DNA of 64,000 nt, from assembly GCF_016862075.1 (NCBI RefSeq), contig NZ_BOMG01000071.1, positions 58,527-122,526 of the forward strand. The letters are read 5' to 3'. The position numbers were made by a program, and so were the translations under genes. Positions 1 through 8,160 of this stretch are shown in pieces. Below the pieces are notes generated by a model that made no database searches, had not been told where the DNA came from, and saw only the letters and a program-made list of their open reading frames with translations. Origin of the DNA: Actinoplanes couchii. GTDB lineage: Bacteria; Actinomycetota; Actinomycetes; Mycobacteriales; Micromonosporaceae. Positions within the stretch are counted from its first letter, which is position 1. Every line of letters begins with the position of its first letter.

Positions 1-9
1 GAGCGAAAG

Positions 10-963
10 ATGACGACGAGTACCGCCGAGCGGGCCCGCGAGCTGACCGCCGCGCGCCACCCGTTCGTGCACGCCACCGTGGTCCGCGCCCAGGAACCCA
101 CCTCGGCCCGGGCCGGCGACGACGCGGTCATCCTCGCCGACGGGTCCATCGAGGGCTTCGTCGGCGGGGTGTGCGCGGAGACGTCGGTGCGGGCCGCGGC
201 CATGGACACGCTGCGCACCGGCGACTCCCTGCTGCTGCGGGTGCTGCCCGAGGACTCCGCGGAATTCCCGGAGGCGCCCGGCGCGCTCGTCGTCATGAAC
301 CCCTGCCACTCCGGCGGGGCCATAGAGATCTTCCTGCGCCCGGTGCTGCCGAAGACGCTGATCGGCGTCTCCGGCACCAGCCCGATCGGGCGGGCGGTGA
401 CCGAACTGGCAGGCTTCCTCGACCTCGAGGTGTCCGAGAACTATCAGGGTGCTGCCGCGGTCGTGGTCGCCGGTCTGGGACGCGACGAGGAACGCGCCAT
501 CCGGGCCGCGCTGGACGCGGGTGTGCCCCTGATCGCGCTGGTCGCCAGCCACACCCGGTCGGTGATCCTGCTCGACGCGATGGAACTGACCCCGGCCGAG
601 CGCGACCGGGTCCACCCCCATGCCGGGATCGACATCGGTGCCCGTACGCCCAAGGAAATCGCACTTTCGGTCCTGGCCGAGATCGTCCAGCAGCTGCGCA
701 AGGGCAGCCTGGACGTGGCCGCTGCCCCTACCAGGGCCGAACCCGAGTTCGTGGCCGGTCCGACTCTGCCCGTCGGGCCGGCCACGACCCCTGCCCCCAC
801 GCCCGTATCGCCCGCATCGGGCGCATCGGTCGCGGAGACGGCTGTCGACCCGGTCTGCGGCATGACCGTCGTCATCGGACCGGACACCCCGCACGGGGTG
901 GTCGACGGCCGGGACTTCTGGTTCTGCTGCCCGGGCTGCTTGCGAAAATACACGAAGGCCTGA
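10..963 (+). CDS. XdhC/CoxI family maturation protein with C-terminal YHS-type metal domain
   Basis: 317 aa. XdhC/CoxI proteins insert or protect the sulfurated molybdenum cofactor of xanthine dehydrogenase and CO dehydrogenase type enzymes in the cytoplasm. The N-terminal XdhC domain (about residues 15-110, with GFVGGVCAE) is followed by the Rossmann-like XdhC_C domain (about 115-235), a Pro/Ala/Thr linker, and a cysteine-rich tail from about residue 278 (DPVCGMTV, then FCCPGC), which is the YHS-type metal-binding signature. It is first in a tight run with a MobA-like transferase and coxD/coxG/coxE, so it most likely serves a CO-dehydrogenase-type hydroxylase encoded upstream of the window. 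The ATG follows a GAGCGAAAG Shine-Dalgarno-like stretch at the very start of the window. The YHS tail is the unusual part; its ligand is not known from sequence. Confidence 0.85.
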   Translation: MTTSTAERARELTAARHPFVHATVVRAQEPTSARAGDDAVILADGSIEGFVGGVCAETSVRAAAMDTLRTGDSLLLRVLPEDSAEFPEAPGALVVMNPCHSGGAIEIFLRPVLPKTLIGVSGTSPIGRAVTELAGFLDLEVSENYQGAAAVVVAGLGRDEERAIRAALDAGVPLIALVASHTRSVILLDAMELTPAERDRVHPHAGIDIGARTPKEIALSVLAEIVQQLRKGSLDVAAAPTRAEPEFVAGPTLPVGPATTPAPTPVSPASGASVAETAVDPVCGMTVVIGPDTPHGVVDGRDFWFCCPGCLRKYTKA

Positions 964-967
964 ATCG

Positions 968-1540
968 ATGACGGTAACCGGGTTGGTGCTGGCCGCCGGC
1001 GGCTCGCAGCGGCTCGGGCGGCCCAAACAGCTGCTGCCGTTCCGCGGCCGCACCCTGCTCGACGCGACCGTCGACATGGCCCGGGCCTGCGAATTCGACG
1101 AGCTGCTGGTCACCGTCGGCGGTTCGGCCGCGGAGGTCCGCGCCCAGTGCGACCTTTCTTCGGTACGGGTGATCGAGAACCCGTCGTTCTCCAGTGGATG
1201 CGGGTCGTCGATTCGTACCGCGATCGCGTCCGTCTCTTCTGATCGGCTCGTCCTGCTGCTGGGTGACCAACCCGGTGTTCGGCCGGCCGATGTGCGCCGG
1301 TTGTCCTCTCTGTCGGGCGCCATCGGCGTGTGCCGATACTCCGACGGGCTCGGGCACCCCTTCCTGTTCCATCGTTCGGTCTTCGGTGAGCTGTCCACCT
1401 TGCACGGTGACAAGGCGGTGTGGAAGCTTCTGCATTCCGGGCGGTACCCGGTGACCGAAATCGATTGCGCCGGTACGGTGCCGATCGACGTGGACACCAT
1501 CGACGACTACGAACGGCTGCTCAAGCTTGAACACTCCTGA
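968..1540 (+). CDS. MobA/MocA-like nucleotidyltransferase (molybdenum cofactor)
   Basis: 190 aa. The N-terminus reads LVLAAGGSQRLGRPKQLLPF, the glycine-rich nucleotide-binding loop of the MobA-like NTP transferase fold, where Lys of the GRPKQ segment contacts phosphate. LLGDQPG near residue 100 supplies the metal-binding Asp. Such enzymes attach CMP or GMP to molybdopterin; beside XdhC and CoxD the likely product is molybdopterin cytosine dinucleotide, the form used by CO dehydrogenase (inference). It lies 4 bp after the XdhC gene and overlaps the next gene by 14 bp, so the set is probably one operon. Length fits the family (190-200 aa). Confidence 0.85.
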   Translation: MTVTGLVLAAGGSQRLGRPKQLLPFRGRTLLDATVDMARACEFDELLVTVGGSAAEVRAQCDLSSVRVIENPSFSSGCGSSIRTAIASVSSDRLVLLLGDQPGVRPADVRRLSSLSGAIGVCRYSDGLGHPFLFHRSVFGELSTLHGDKAVWKLLHSGRYPVTEIDCAGTVPIDVDTIDDYERLLKLEHS

Positions 1541-2405
1541 GGACGTCATCCAGCGCCTGGACGCGGTCGACTACCTGGCCGACGACGGTCTCGCCATGGC
1601 CGTCTACCTGGCGCTGCGCCTGGGCAAGCCGCTGCTGCTCGAGGGGGAGCCCGGGGTCGGCAAGACGGCCGCCGCCAAAGCCCTCGCGCAAGCCCTGGAC
1701 ACGCCGTTCATCCGGCTGCAGTGCTACGAGGGGCTGACCGCGGGGGAGGCGCTGTACGAGTGGAACTACCAGCGGCAGCTGCTGCACATCCGGCTCGCCG
1801 AGGCGCGCGGCCTGTCCGTCGACGACGGGGATCTGTTCACCACTTCCTTTCTGCAGGAACGGCCGATCCTGCGGGCCGTCCGGCACGACGGCCCCACCCC
1901 TCCGGTGCTGCTGATCGACGAGATCGACCGGGCCGACGACGAGTTCGAGGCGCTGCTCTTCGAATTCCTCGGCGAGGCCGCCGTCACCATCCCGGAACTC
2001 GGCACCTTCGCCGCCACCCGGCCGCCGGTCGTCATCCTCACCTCCAACCGCAGCCGCGACCTGCACGACGCGTTGCGCCGCCGCTGCCTGTACCACTGGA
2101 TCGAGTTCCCCACCCCGGCACAGGCCGCGGCGATCGTCCGGCGCGCGGTCCCCGGCGCGACGGCGCCGCTGATCCGCAGCGCCACCGAGTTCATCGGTAC
2201 GGTCCGCGGGCTCGACCTCGACAAGGCGCCCGGGCTGGCCGAGACCATCGACTGGGTGTCCGCCCTGGCCGCGCTCGGCGTCACCGAACTCGCCTCCACC
2301 GACGTGATCCGCACCCTCGGCACCATCGCCAAGACGCCCGACGACCGGGCCCTCATCGCTGACACACCAGTGACCACCCCTCGTGCTCGGAGAGACCAGC
2401 CATGA
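1527..2405 (+). CDS. coxD: MoxR-family AAA+ ATPase, CoxD-like
   Basis: 292 aa. AAA+ ATPase of the MoxR group; CoxD assists assembly of the copper-sulfur-molybdenum centre of aerobic CO dehydrogenase together with a VWA protein (CoxE). Walker A is GEPGVGKT (residues 40-47), Walker B is LLIDEID (128-134), sensor 1 is ILTSNRSRD and the arginine finger lies in ALRRRC. The TTG start at 1527 sits inside the end of the preceding gene; no better start keeps the N-terminal helix. Its TGA overlaps the coxG ATG as ATGA. The MoxR-VWA pairing with the gene at 3618 supports the coxD/coxE call. Confidence 0.88.
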   Translation: MNTPEDVIQRLDAVDYLADDGLAMAVYLALRLGKPLLLEGEPGVGKTAAAKALAQALDTPFIRLQCYEGLTAGEALYEWNYQRQLLHIRLAEARGLSVDDGDLFTTSFLQERPILRAVRHDGPTPPVLLIDEIDRADDEFEALLFEFLGEAAVTIPELGTFAATRPPVVILTSNRSRDLHDALRRRCLYHWIEFPTPAQAAAIVRRAVPGATAPLIRSATEFIGTVRGLDLDKAPGLAETIDWVSALAALGVTELASTDVIRTLGTIAKTPDDRALIADTPVTTPRARRDQP

Positions 2406-3631
2406 AGATCACCAATGAGTTCACCGTGCAGATCCCGATCGACGAGGCCTGGAAGGTCTTCACCGACCTCGAAGGCATCGCCCCCTGCATGCCCGGCGCC
2501 CAGCTGACCGGGGTCGAGGGCGAGGTCTACAAGGGCAAGGTGAAGATCAAGGTCGGGCCGGTGATCTCGGACTTCTCCGGCACCGCCCAGTTCACCTCCA
2601 AGGACGACGCCGCCTACACGGCGGTCATCGACGCCAAGGGCCGCGACGCCCGCTCGGCAGGCAACGCGTCGGCCACGGTGAGCGCCGCCCTGACCGCCGT
2701 CGACGCCACCAGCACCAGGGTCAACGTCGACACCGACCTGAAGATCAGCGGCAAGCTGGCCCAGTTCGGCAGCGGCATGATCAAGGAGGTGTCGTCGAAG
2801 CTGCTGGCCCAGTTCGTCGCCAACCTGGAGAAGAAGCTGGCCACCGACACCACCGCTCCGGCCGCCGTTGTTCCCGCTGCTGCTCCGGCCGCCGTTGTTC
2901 CCGCTGCCGCCGAGGTCGCCTCCACCGAGGTCGCTGCTCCGGCTGCCGATGCTGTCGCTGCGCCGGCTGCCGACGCTGTTGCTGCTCCGGCCGCCGCCGA
3001 AGCTTCCGTCGAGACGCCGGTCGCCTCCGCGGCCGCCGTGGAGACCGTCCCGGTCACCGCGGCCCCGGTGGGTATCCCGGCCGCTGACGGCAGCCTCGCC
3101 AAGGACGAGTCGGCGAGTCTCGTGGTCGAGCCCGACCCCTCCGCCGGTGAGGTCACGGCCGCTGCCGGCCGGACCGAGGTCGCCGAAGGCACGCCGGACC
3201 CGGTCGCGCCGCTGCGCACGCCGGACGCCGACCTCTCCGACGCTCCCGCCGTGGTCGCCGCCTCCTCCACCGCCGTGACCACCGCGCCTGTCGCCACTCC
3301 CGCCGATGCTCCCGCCACCGCTCCGGCCACCGCGTCGGCCGATGCTCCCGCTACCGCTCCGACCGCTGCGTCGGCCGATGCTCCCGCTACCGCTCCGACC
3401 GCTGCACCGGCCGCCGCGACGACTCCGGTTGCCGTGACCTCTGGTGCTGGGGCCGCTCCGGCTGTCGCGCCTGTCGCCACTGCTGAGCGCAAGATCGAGA
3501 GTGTCGAGGCGGAGCCGCTGGATCTGCTGGAGGTTGCCGGTGGGTCGATCTACAAGCGGCTCATCCCGGTCGCCATCGGTGCGGTCGTTGTCGTCGGCGC
3601 CGTCATCGTCTGGTTCGTTGCCCGGGGCTGA
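2402..3631 (+). CDS. coxG: CoxG-like SRPBCC protein with long Ala/Pro tail and C-terminal membrane anchor
   Basis: 409 aa. Residues 1-150 are an SRPBCC/CoxG domain (MKITNEFTVQIPIDEAWKVF, then GVEGEVYKGKVKIKVGPV), the family that helps recruit CO dehydrogenase to the membrane. A low-complexity Ala/Pro/Thr/Val region follows (about 155-350) and a single hydrophobic helix near the end (LIPVAIGAVVVVGAVIVWF, about 387-406), which would anchor the protein. Classical CoxG proteins are about 200 aa, so the extra length is the tail, partly built of tandem DNA repeats (see the repeat at 3301-3403). ATGA overlap with coxD upstream; the stop lies just inside coxE. Confidence 0.85.
   Translation: MKITNEFTVQIPIDEAWKVFTDLEGIAPCMPGAQLTGVEGEVYKGKVKIKVGPVISDFSGTAQFTSKDDAAYTAVIDAKGRDARSAGNASATVSAALTAVDATSTRVNVDTDLKISGKLAQFGSGMIKEVSSKLLAQFVANLEKKLATDTTAPAAVVPAAAPAAVVPAAAEVASTEVAAPAADAVAAPAADAVAAPAAAEASVETPVASAAAVETVPVTAAPVGIPAADGSLAKDESASLVVEPDPSAGEVTAAAGRTEVAEGTPDPVAPLRTPDADLSDAPAVVAASSTAVTTAPVATPADAPATAPATASADAPATAPTAASADAPATAPTAAPAAATTPVAVTSGAGAAPAVAPVATAERKIESVEAEPLDLLEVAGGSIYKRLIPVAIGAVVVVGAVIVWFVARG
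3301..3403 (+). repeat. Tandem repeats coding the Ala/Pro/Thr linker of CoxG
   Basis: In-frame near-identical units encode the motif ADAPATAPTAAS (or ADAPATAPATAS) at least three times in succession with a period of 39 bp, and a related AADAVAAP unit recurs at about 2945-3000. The repeats keep the frame and lie between the SRPBCC domain and the membrane helix. They look like a length-variable spacer or periplasm-type linker rather than a folded domain. Confidence 0.75.
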
Positions 3632-4817
3632 CGCCGTCCCGGTGCTGCTGCGGGGCATCGACCGGGCCGCGTTCGCCGTCGCGTTCGCGGCCCGGTTGCG
3701 CCGGGCCGGGATGGCTGCCGGGATCACCGAGACCGGGGATCTGGTCAGTGCGCTGGAGGCCAGCCCGCCCACGTCCCGGACGGCGCTGTACTGGACCGCG
3801 CGCGTGTCCCTCGTACGAAAGCATGATGATCTTGCAGTTTTTGATCGGATCTTTGCGACCGTCTTCGATGACACGCCACCGTTGCCGTTGAGCCGGAAGG
3901 CGATTCCGCCCAAGCCCCGTGACGACAGTGTCAACGTCGCGGTGCCGGGGACCGGTGACGAGACCACCGTCTCCGGGTTGCCGTGGGCCACGCTGCCCCC
4001 GGCGGTCGCCGCCGACGAGGACGCCGACGACGACGGCCTGAACCTGCCCGAACTGCGGCCCAGCACCCTGGCCGCGCTGGCCGACCGGCCGTTCGAGGAC
4101 CTGGACGCGGCACAGACCGAGGCCCTCGGCGAGGCGCTGCGGCAGGCGCTCACCCACTGGCCACGGCGTCGAGGCCGCCGGCACCGCCCGGACCGCACCG
4201 GCCGCCGGGTCGCGTTGCGGCCGACCATCGCCCGAGCCCGCCGCACCGGCTGGGAGGCGATCACCGTTGTCCGCGAACGCCCGGTCCCGCGCCCCCGCCG
4301 GGTGGTGATGCTCTGCGACGTGAGCGAGTCGATGCGCGCGCAGGCGGCCGCGTACCTGCAGTTGATGCGGGCGTTCACCACTGTCGCGGACGCCGAGGTG
4401 TTCGCCTTCGCCACCGGCCTGACCAGGTTGACCGTCCCGCTCCGGCACACCTCGCCCCGCGAGGCGATCGACCAGGCCAGCGAGGCCGTCGACGACCGTT
4501 TCGGCGGCACCCGGATAGCCGCGAACATCGCCACGTTGCTCGACTCCCACCACGGCAACACGGTCCGGGGCGGCGTCGTTATCATCTCCTCGGACGGCTG
4601 GGACACCGACCCACCGGAGAGGATGTCCGCCGCGATGGCCCGCCTGAGCCGCCGCGCCTACCGGGTCCTGTGGTTGAATCCCCGCGCCGGAGCGGCCGGG
4701 TTCGCCCCGAAGGTGGGCGGCATGGCGGCAGCCCTCCCGTTCTGCGACCTCCTGCTCCCGGCAGCCACCTTCACCGACCTGACCACAGCGGCCCGCTGCC
4801 TCGCCGACTTGACCTGA
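3618..4817 (+). CDS. coxE: VWA-domain protein, CoxE-like
   Basis: About 399 aa from the TTG at 3618, which overlaps the coxG end by 14 bp; a GTG at 3642 is the alternative and I cannot choose firmly between them. The C-terminal half is a von Willebrand factor A domain: VVMLCDVSESM carries the MIDAS DxSxS, FATGLTRLT supplies the central Thr, and SSDGWDTDPP the distal Asp. The N-terminal half is the all-helical CoxE/DUF58-like region with a poorly conserved acidic linker. CoxE works with the MoxR ATPase CoxD in maturing CO dehydrogenase. It is the last gene of the accessory run. Confidence 0.85.
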   Translation: MPGADAVPVLLRGIDRAAFAVAFAARLRRAGMAAGITETGDLVSALEASPPTSRTALYWTARVSLVRKHDDLAVFDRIFATVFDDTPPLPLSRKAIPPKPRDDSVNVAVPGTGDETTVSGLPWATLPPAVAADEDADDDGLNLPELRPSTLAALADRPFEDLDAAQTEALGEALRQALTHWPRRRGRRHRPDRTGRRVALRPTIARARRTGWEAITVVRERPVPRPRRVVMLCDVSESMRAQAAAYLQLMRAFTTVADAEVFAFATGLTRLTVPLRHTSPREAIDQASEAVDDRFGGTRIAANIATLLDSHHGNTVRGGVVIISSDGWDTDPPERMSAAMARLSRRAYRVLWLNPRAGAAGFAPKVGGMAAALPFCDLLLPAATFTDLTTAARCLADLT

Positions 4818-4977
4818 GGCGCGAACCGGCATCGGGATCGTCCTAGGGGCTTTCTCCGGTGCCCGCACACGTAGGTCTCGCCCCTCCACGGTCGGCTGAT
4901 CCTTTTCGGCATCCCAGGCCAGGGCCAGTCGCTTCCACTCCACCGACGAGGGATCCTCCATGCTGTCGCCGTAGAAC

Positions 4978-5329
4978 GGAAGGCGTGGCCGTCCTACCTT
5001 CCGTTGCCATTCCCGCTGGAAACGACGGACCGAGCGTCCGCTGTAGACAGTTTCCATCGCGAGTTTCAAGACCGGGCGCGGAAAGGACAGCCCGCGCCCT
5101 CGGCTGCGGGAATCAGGCCACCCGCGACGTCTGGTTGAACGATGGCCATCGCGATTTCGATGGCATCGGAGACGCTGTACCCCTTGCATTCGATGCGAAT
5201 GGTCAGTCTTCCATCGGCCTCGTGAAGAGAGATGATGTCGTTCTTCTCGTACTCATCGCACCGAGCACGTTATGAGGAGGGCGGCTTGACGATCCCGAAC
5301 TCCAGATAGACGGTCCACGGTGATTTCAT
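4978..5329 (-). pseudogene. Decayed HTH-type DNA-binding protein gene
   Basis: Read on the minus strand, an ATG at 5329 opens MKSPWTVYLEFGIVKPPSS, then a TAA. The same frame continues with NDIISLHEADGRLTIRIE and SVSDAIEIAMAIVQPDVAGG and stops near 5085. The other half appears in a second frame: FPRPVLKLAMETVYSGR, then RRFQREWQRKVGRPR near 4990. Such a small actinobacterial protein normally has an N-terminal alpha/beta domain followed by a MerR/excisionase-like helix-turn-helix ending in FPxPV...VRxF...GRPR. The helix-turn-helix core between the two parts is missing. So this copy has an in-frame stop, a frameshift and an internal deletion. The family assignment rests on remembered family pattern; the breaks are seen directly. 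Confidence 0.6.
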
Positions 5330-5671
5330 GTCTCACTGTGCCCGTTTCTGCCGGACGGCCTCGTTGGGTACCCAGTGGCTCAAGGCTCCGAAGGCAAACG
5401 ATGGAAGTGATCCACGACAACTCCTGGTCGCCTGTGCGATGCCAGACAACCGTTGCCGCCAGGATGGACAGGGTGGCGAGAACGAGGCGGCGTTCGGGGA
5501 CGCAGCCCTGGGCGCCGCCGCTCCCGGCGATGGGAGGGACTGCCGGACCCGTGCCGGTGTCAATTGGTGCACACTTCTGCGAGGCGTCAAGGGACCTGGT
5601 GTGCGATTCGGTGCCTACATTCGCATCTGAATCAGGCCAAGATCGCAATCAATCATTTACAGGTGAAAGAA
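5330..5671. other. Gene-poor stretch with no supported coding region
   Basis: Open frames occur on both strands here, but none shows a recognisable domain, a good ribosome binding site or the strong third-position G/C bias of the neighbouring genes. Together with the decayed gene to its left it looks like a region of erosion between the cox accessory genes and the nitroreductase gene. Confidence 0.4.
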
Positions 5672-6184
5672 TCAGTGTCGGGGTAAAGGGTTTTCCTGAC
5701 GGGCAGGGATCCGGTCGGTGATGTAGTCGACTCGGAAGATCGGGTATTGGTCGGCTACTGCGGCGAAGTCCGGGAGGGAAGCGTTCGGGTTCAGGGGGAT
5801 GTGTGGGCGGGCGCCGGGCACCTGTTGCAGGAAGCGGCGCAGGATCGGGGCGCGTTCGGGGACCGGGAGTTCCACCAGGTGGCACGGGCGGGACCGGCCG
5901 TGCCGGAGCACCGCCCGGCCGGAGGCGGCGCGGACGTTGCGGACCCAGTTGCAGTCGGCGCCGAGCATCGGGACCAGGTACCAGTGGCCCTGCCAGTCGG
6001 CCATGCCCAGGGGGAAACGGGTGATCCGGCCCGACCTGCGGCCCGGCACCTCCAAGGTGACCCAGCGCCGCGGCGCCAGGCCGAGGGCGTGGATCCGGGC
6101 CCACAGGTGGGCGAAACGGCGGGCGGTGGTGTTGCCGCGGCCACCGGCGTACATCTCGCGCAGTTTCTTGTCGGTGAAGGCCAT
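5672..6184 (-). CDS. Deazaflavin(F420)-dependent nitroreductase family protein
   Basis: 170 aa. The central block WVTLEVPGRRSGRITRFPLG followed by WYLVPMLGADCNWVRNVRA is the signature of the split beta-barrel Ddn/DUF385 family of F420H2-dependent reductases. The family reduces quinones and nitro compounds and is abundant in actinomycetes; the substrate cannot be told from sequence. The last 40 residues (FRVDYITDR) match the usual C-terminal strand. It lies 52 bp downstream of, and in line with, the LysR gene. Confidence 0.85.
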   Translation of the reverse strand: MAFTDKKLREMYAGGRGNTTARRFAHLWARIHALGLAPRRWVTLEVPGRRSGRITRFPLGMADWQGHWYLVPMLGADCNWVRNVRAASGRAVLRHGRSRPCHLVELPVPERAPILRRFLQQVPGARPHIPLNPNASLPDFAAVADQYPIFRVDYITDRIPARQENPLPRH

Positions 6185-6236
6185 GGGTCGATGGTGCGGC
6201 CGGAGCGGTGACCGGGGACAGGGCCGAAAGTCCGGG

Positions 6237-7190
6237 TCAGCTCCAGAGTGTCACGTGGATGGACGGCTTGAAGCGGGCCACGCTCACCCCGTTGCCGCGC
6301 ATCATCGCCTGGATGGCTCTCGGGGTGGAGGCGAAGCGGGCCAGTTCGGCCGGGGCGGTCAGGTTCGAATCGACCAGGGTCATCGAGTGCCACACCTCCT
6401 CCAGGCCGGTGTGCGGGCCGTGGAACGGGACCAACTGTCCCTTGCGGATCTCCGGGGCCACCGTGAACGCCAGGGCGGCGGCCACACCCCGGCCCCGTTT
6501 CGCCTCCTCGACGGCGGCCGCGTGGCTCTGGAAGATCTCCTGCCGGTCGTCGGGCACCCCCAGCCGGCGCAGCAGGGTCGGGATGGCGCCCCGGTCGGCG
6601 GCCGCGGACGGGCCCAGCAGCCACGTCTGGCCCCGCAGCTGGCGCGGGGACGGCTGGCAGCCTGCCATCGGATGATCCGGACCGGTCACCGTGACGATCT
6701 TGTAGTACATCACCGGGCGGCACCGGACCGCCGGGTTCGGCACCGCGGGCGCCGGGCCGATCGCGATGTCGACGCGCCGTTCGATCAGGGCCGCCGCGAA
6801 CGAGCCGGGGTTGCGCACGCTCAACTCGAGGTCCAGGTCGGCGGCCCGGTTGGCGAACAGCTCGATCAGACCGGGCGCGGCGTGCTCGGCGAACAGCGAC
6901 GACGCGCCGACCCGCAGCAGCCTGCGGCCCTGACCGGCGGCGCTGACCTCCAGCACGGTGATGTCCTGCAGACCCAGCAGCTCGGTGGCCCGGCTCGCCA
7001 GCCGCAGCCCGCCGGGGGTGAACGACAGCCCGCTCGCCGTCCGGGAGAACAGCTGGTCGCCCAGCTCCTTGCGCAGCTGTCCGATGTGCAGTGACACCGC
7101 CGACTCGGAGACCTCGAGCTCAACGGCCGCATGTTTGACCGATCCGCATCGGACGACGGCCGCGTAAGCGCGCAACTGAGTCGGGGTCAC
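6237..7190 (-). CDS. LysR-family transcriptional regulator
   Basis: 317 aa, GTG start at 7190. The N-terminal winged helix-turn-helix (TPTQLRAYAAVVRCGSVKHA, then ELEVSESAVSLHIGQLRKEL) is followed by the periplasmic-binding-like effector domain (about 90-300) with the usual DHPMA segment. The first residues resemble the CbbR/NAC-like branch, but the effector is not predictable. It is divergent from the alpha/beta hydrolase gene at 7374, so the 183-bp gap between them is the likely regulatory target. Confidence 0.9.
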   Translation of the reverse strand: MTPTQLRAYAAVVRCGSVKHAAVELEVSESAVSLHIGQLRKELGDQLFSRTASGLSFTPGGLRLASRATELLGLQDITVLEVSAAGQGRRLLRVGASSLFAEHAAPGLIELFANRAADLDLELSVRNPGSFAAALIERRVDIAIGPAPAVPNPAVRCRPVMYYKIVTVTGPDHPMAGCQPSPRQLRGQTWLLGPSAAADRGAIPTLLRRLGVPDDRQEIFQSHAAAVEEAKRGRGVAAALAFTVAPEIRKGQLVPFHGPHTGLEEVWHSMTLVDSNLTAPAELARFASTPRAIQAMMRGNGVSVARFKPSIHVTLWS

Positions 7191-7373
7191 AGCGTGTTCA
7201 TCCCCCTACCGAGAGGTCGAGATGGTCTCACCCGGAAAATGTATCGCGATCAACATTCGCCGGGCCCGGCGCGTCGCACATGGTGATCACACCGGCGATC
7301 TCACCGATACCCGTACGGCGATCCGCGCATACCCTGACCACCGCCGGAGCCGCACGAGCAGGAAGGACCGACG
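7191..7373. promoter_or_regulatory. Divergent intergenic region, LysR gene / hydrolase gene
   Basis: 183 bp between two divergent starts. It holds a good ribosome binding site (AGGAAGG) 7 bp before the ATG at 7374 and an inner palindrome GTGATCAC near 7281. LysR proteins usually bind T-N11-A sites in such gaps; I could not single out one convincing site. Confidence 0.4.
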
Positions 7374-8144
7374 ATGCCGACTTTCCAGGCAGACGACGGT
7401 GTGGAGATCTACTGGGAGCAGTGGGACGGCGACACCGGGCAGCCTCCGGTGCTGCTGCATCACGGGTTCATCGCCAGCGGTCTCACCAACTGGGTCCTGC
7501 CGGGTGTGGTGGACGCGCTGCGGGCCAGCGGCCGCCGGGTGGTCGCGATCGACGCCCGCGGCCACGGCCGGTCCGGGAAACCGCACGACCCGTCGTTCTA
7601 CGGCGAGAGCCGGATGGCCCGGGACGTCAGCCGGCTCCTCGACCTGCTCGGGGCCACCGCCGCCGACGTGGCCGGTTATTCGATGGGCGCGATCGTGTCG
7701 CTGCTCCTGGCCACCCGGGACCGGCGGGTGCGCCGGCTGGCGATCGGCGGGGTCGGCGCCGCGGTGGTGGAGCTGGGCGGGGTGGACACCCGGGTCATCC
7801 CGGCCGCCGACTTCCGGGCCGCCTTCGAGACCGACGATCCGGCGGCGATCACCTCGCCGGCGGCCGCCGGGTTCCGCTCGTTCGTGGACGCGGTCGGCGG
7901 GGACCGGGTCGCCCTGGCCGCGCAGGCGGCGGCCCTGCACGCCGAACCGATCCCGCTGGATTCCCTCACCGTGCCGACGCTGGTGCTGGCTGGCCGGGAA
8001 GATCCGCTGGCCGGCCGTCCGGAGATCCTGGCGAAGGCGATCCCGGGCGCCCGCCTGGCCGTCGTCGACGGCGACCACCTGGGCGCGGTCCGGGTTCCGG
8101 CGTTCACCACCGAGCTCGTCGGTTTCCTGAACTCGGGGCGCTGA
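7374..8144 (+). CDS. Alpha/beta hydrolase
   Basis: 256 aa. The oxyanion segment VLLHHGFIASG, nucleophile elbow GYSMGA (Ser near residue 104), acid in AGREDPLAG and histidine in DGDHLG make a complete alpha/beta-hydrolase triad. Length is normal for a small esterase or C-C bond hydrolase. It is divergent from a LysR gene and 16 bp upstream of a GntR gene, close to a meta-cleavage gene block, so it could act on a ring-cleavage product or a conjugated aromatic substrate (inference only). Confidence 0.85.
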   Translation: MPTFQADDGVEIYWEQWDGDTGQPPVLLHHGFIASGLTNWVLPGVVDALRASGRRVVAIDARGHGRSGKPHDPSFYGESRMARDVSRLLDLLGATAADVAGYSMGAIVSLLLATRDRRVRRLAIGGVGAAVVELGGVDTRVIPAADFRAAFETDDPAAITSPAAAGFRSFVDAVGGDRVALAAQAAALHAEPIPLDSLTVPTLVLAGREDPLAGRPEILAKAIPGARLAVVDGDHLGAVRVPAFTTELVGFLNSGR

Positions 8145-8160
8145 CCGATACCCTGGGCCG

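Noticed and set aside
3301..3403. CRISPR-like array
   Set aside because: The periodic DNA is coding, in frame, without spacers, and belongs to the CoxG linker.
1766..4606. 946-codon open frame on the minus strand over coxD/coxG/coxE
   Set aside because: Shadow of the well-supported plus-strand cox genes; the translation is low-complexity Gly/Arg/Ser with no domain.
5253..5648. 131-residue minus-strand hypothetical protein
   Set aside because: Overlaps in another frame the readable N-terminus of the decayed HTH gene, has no RBS and no domain.
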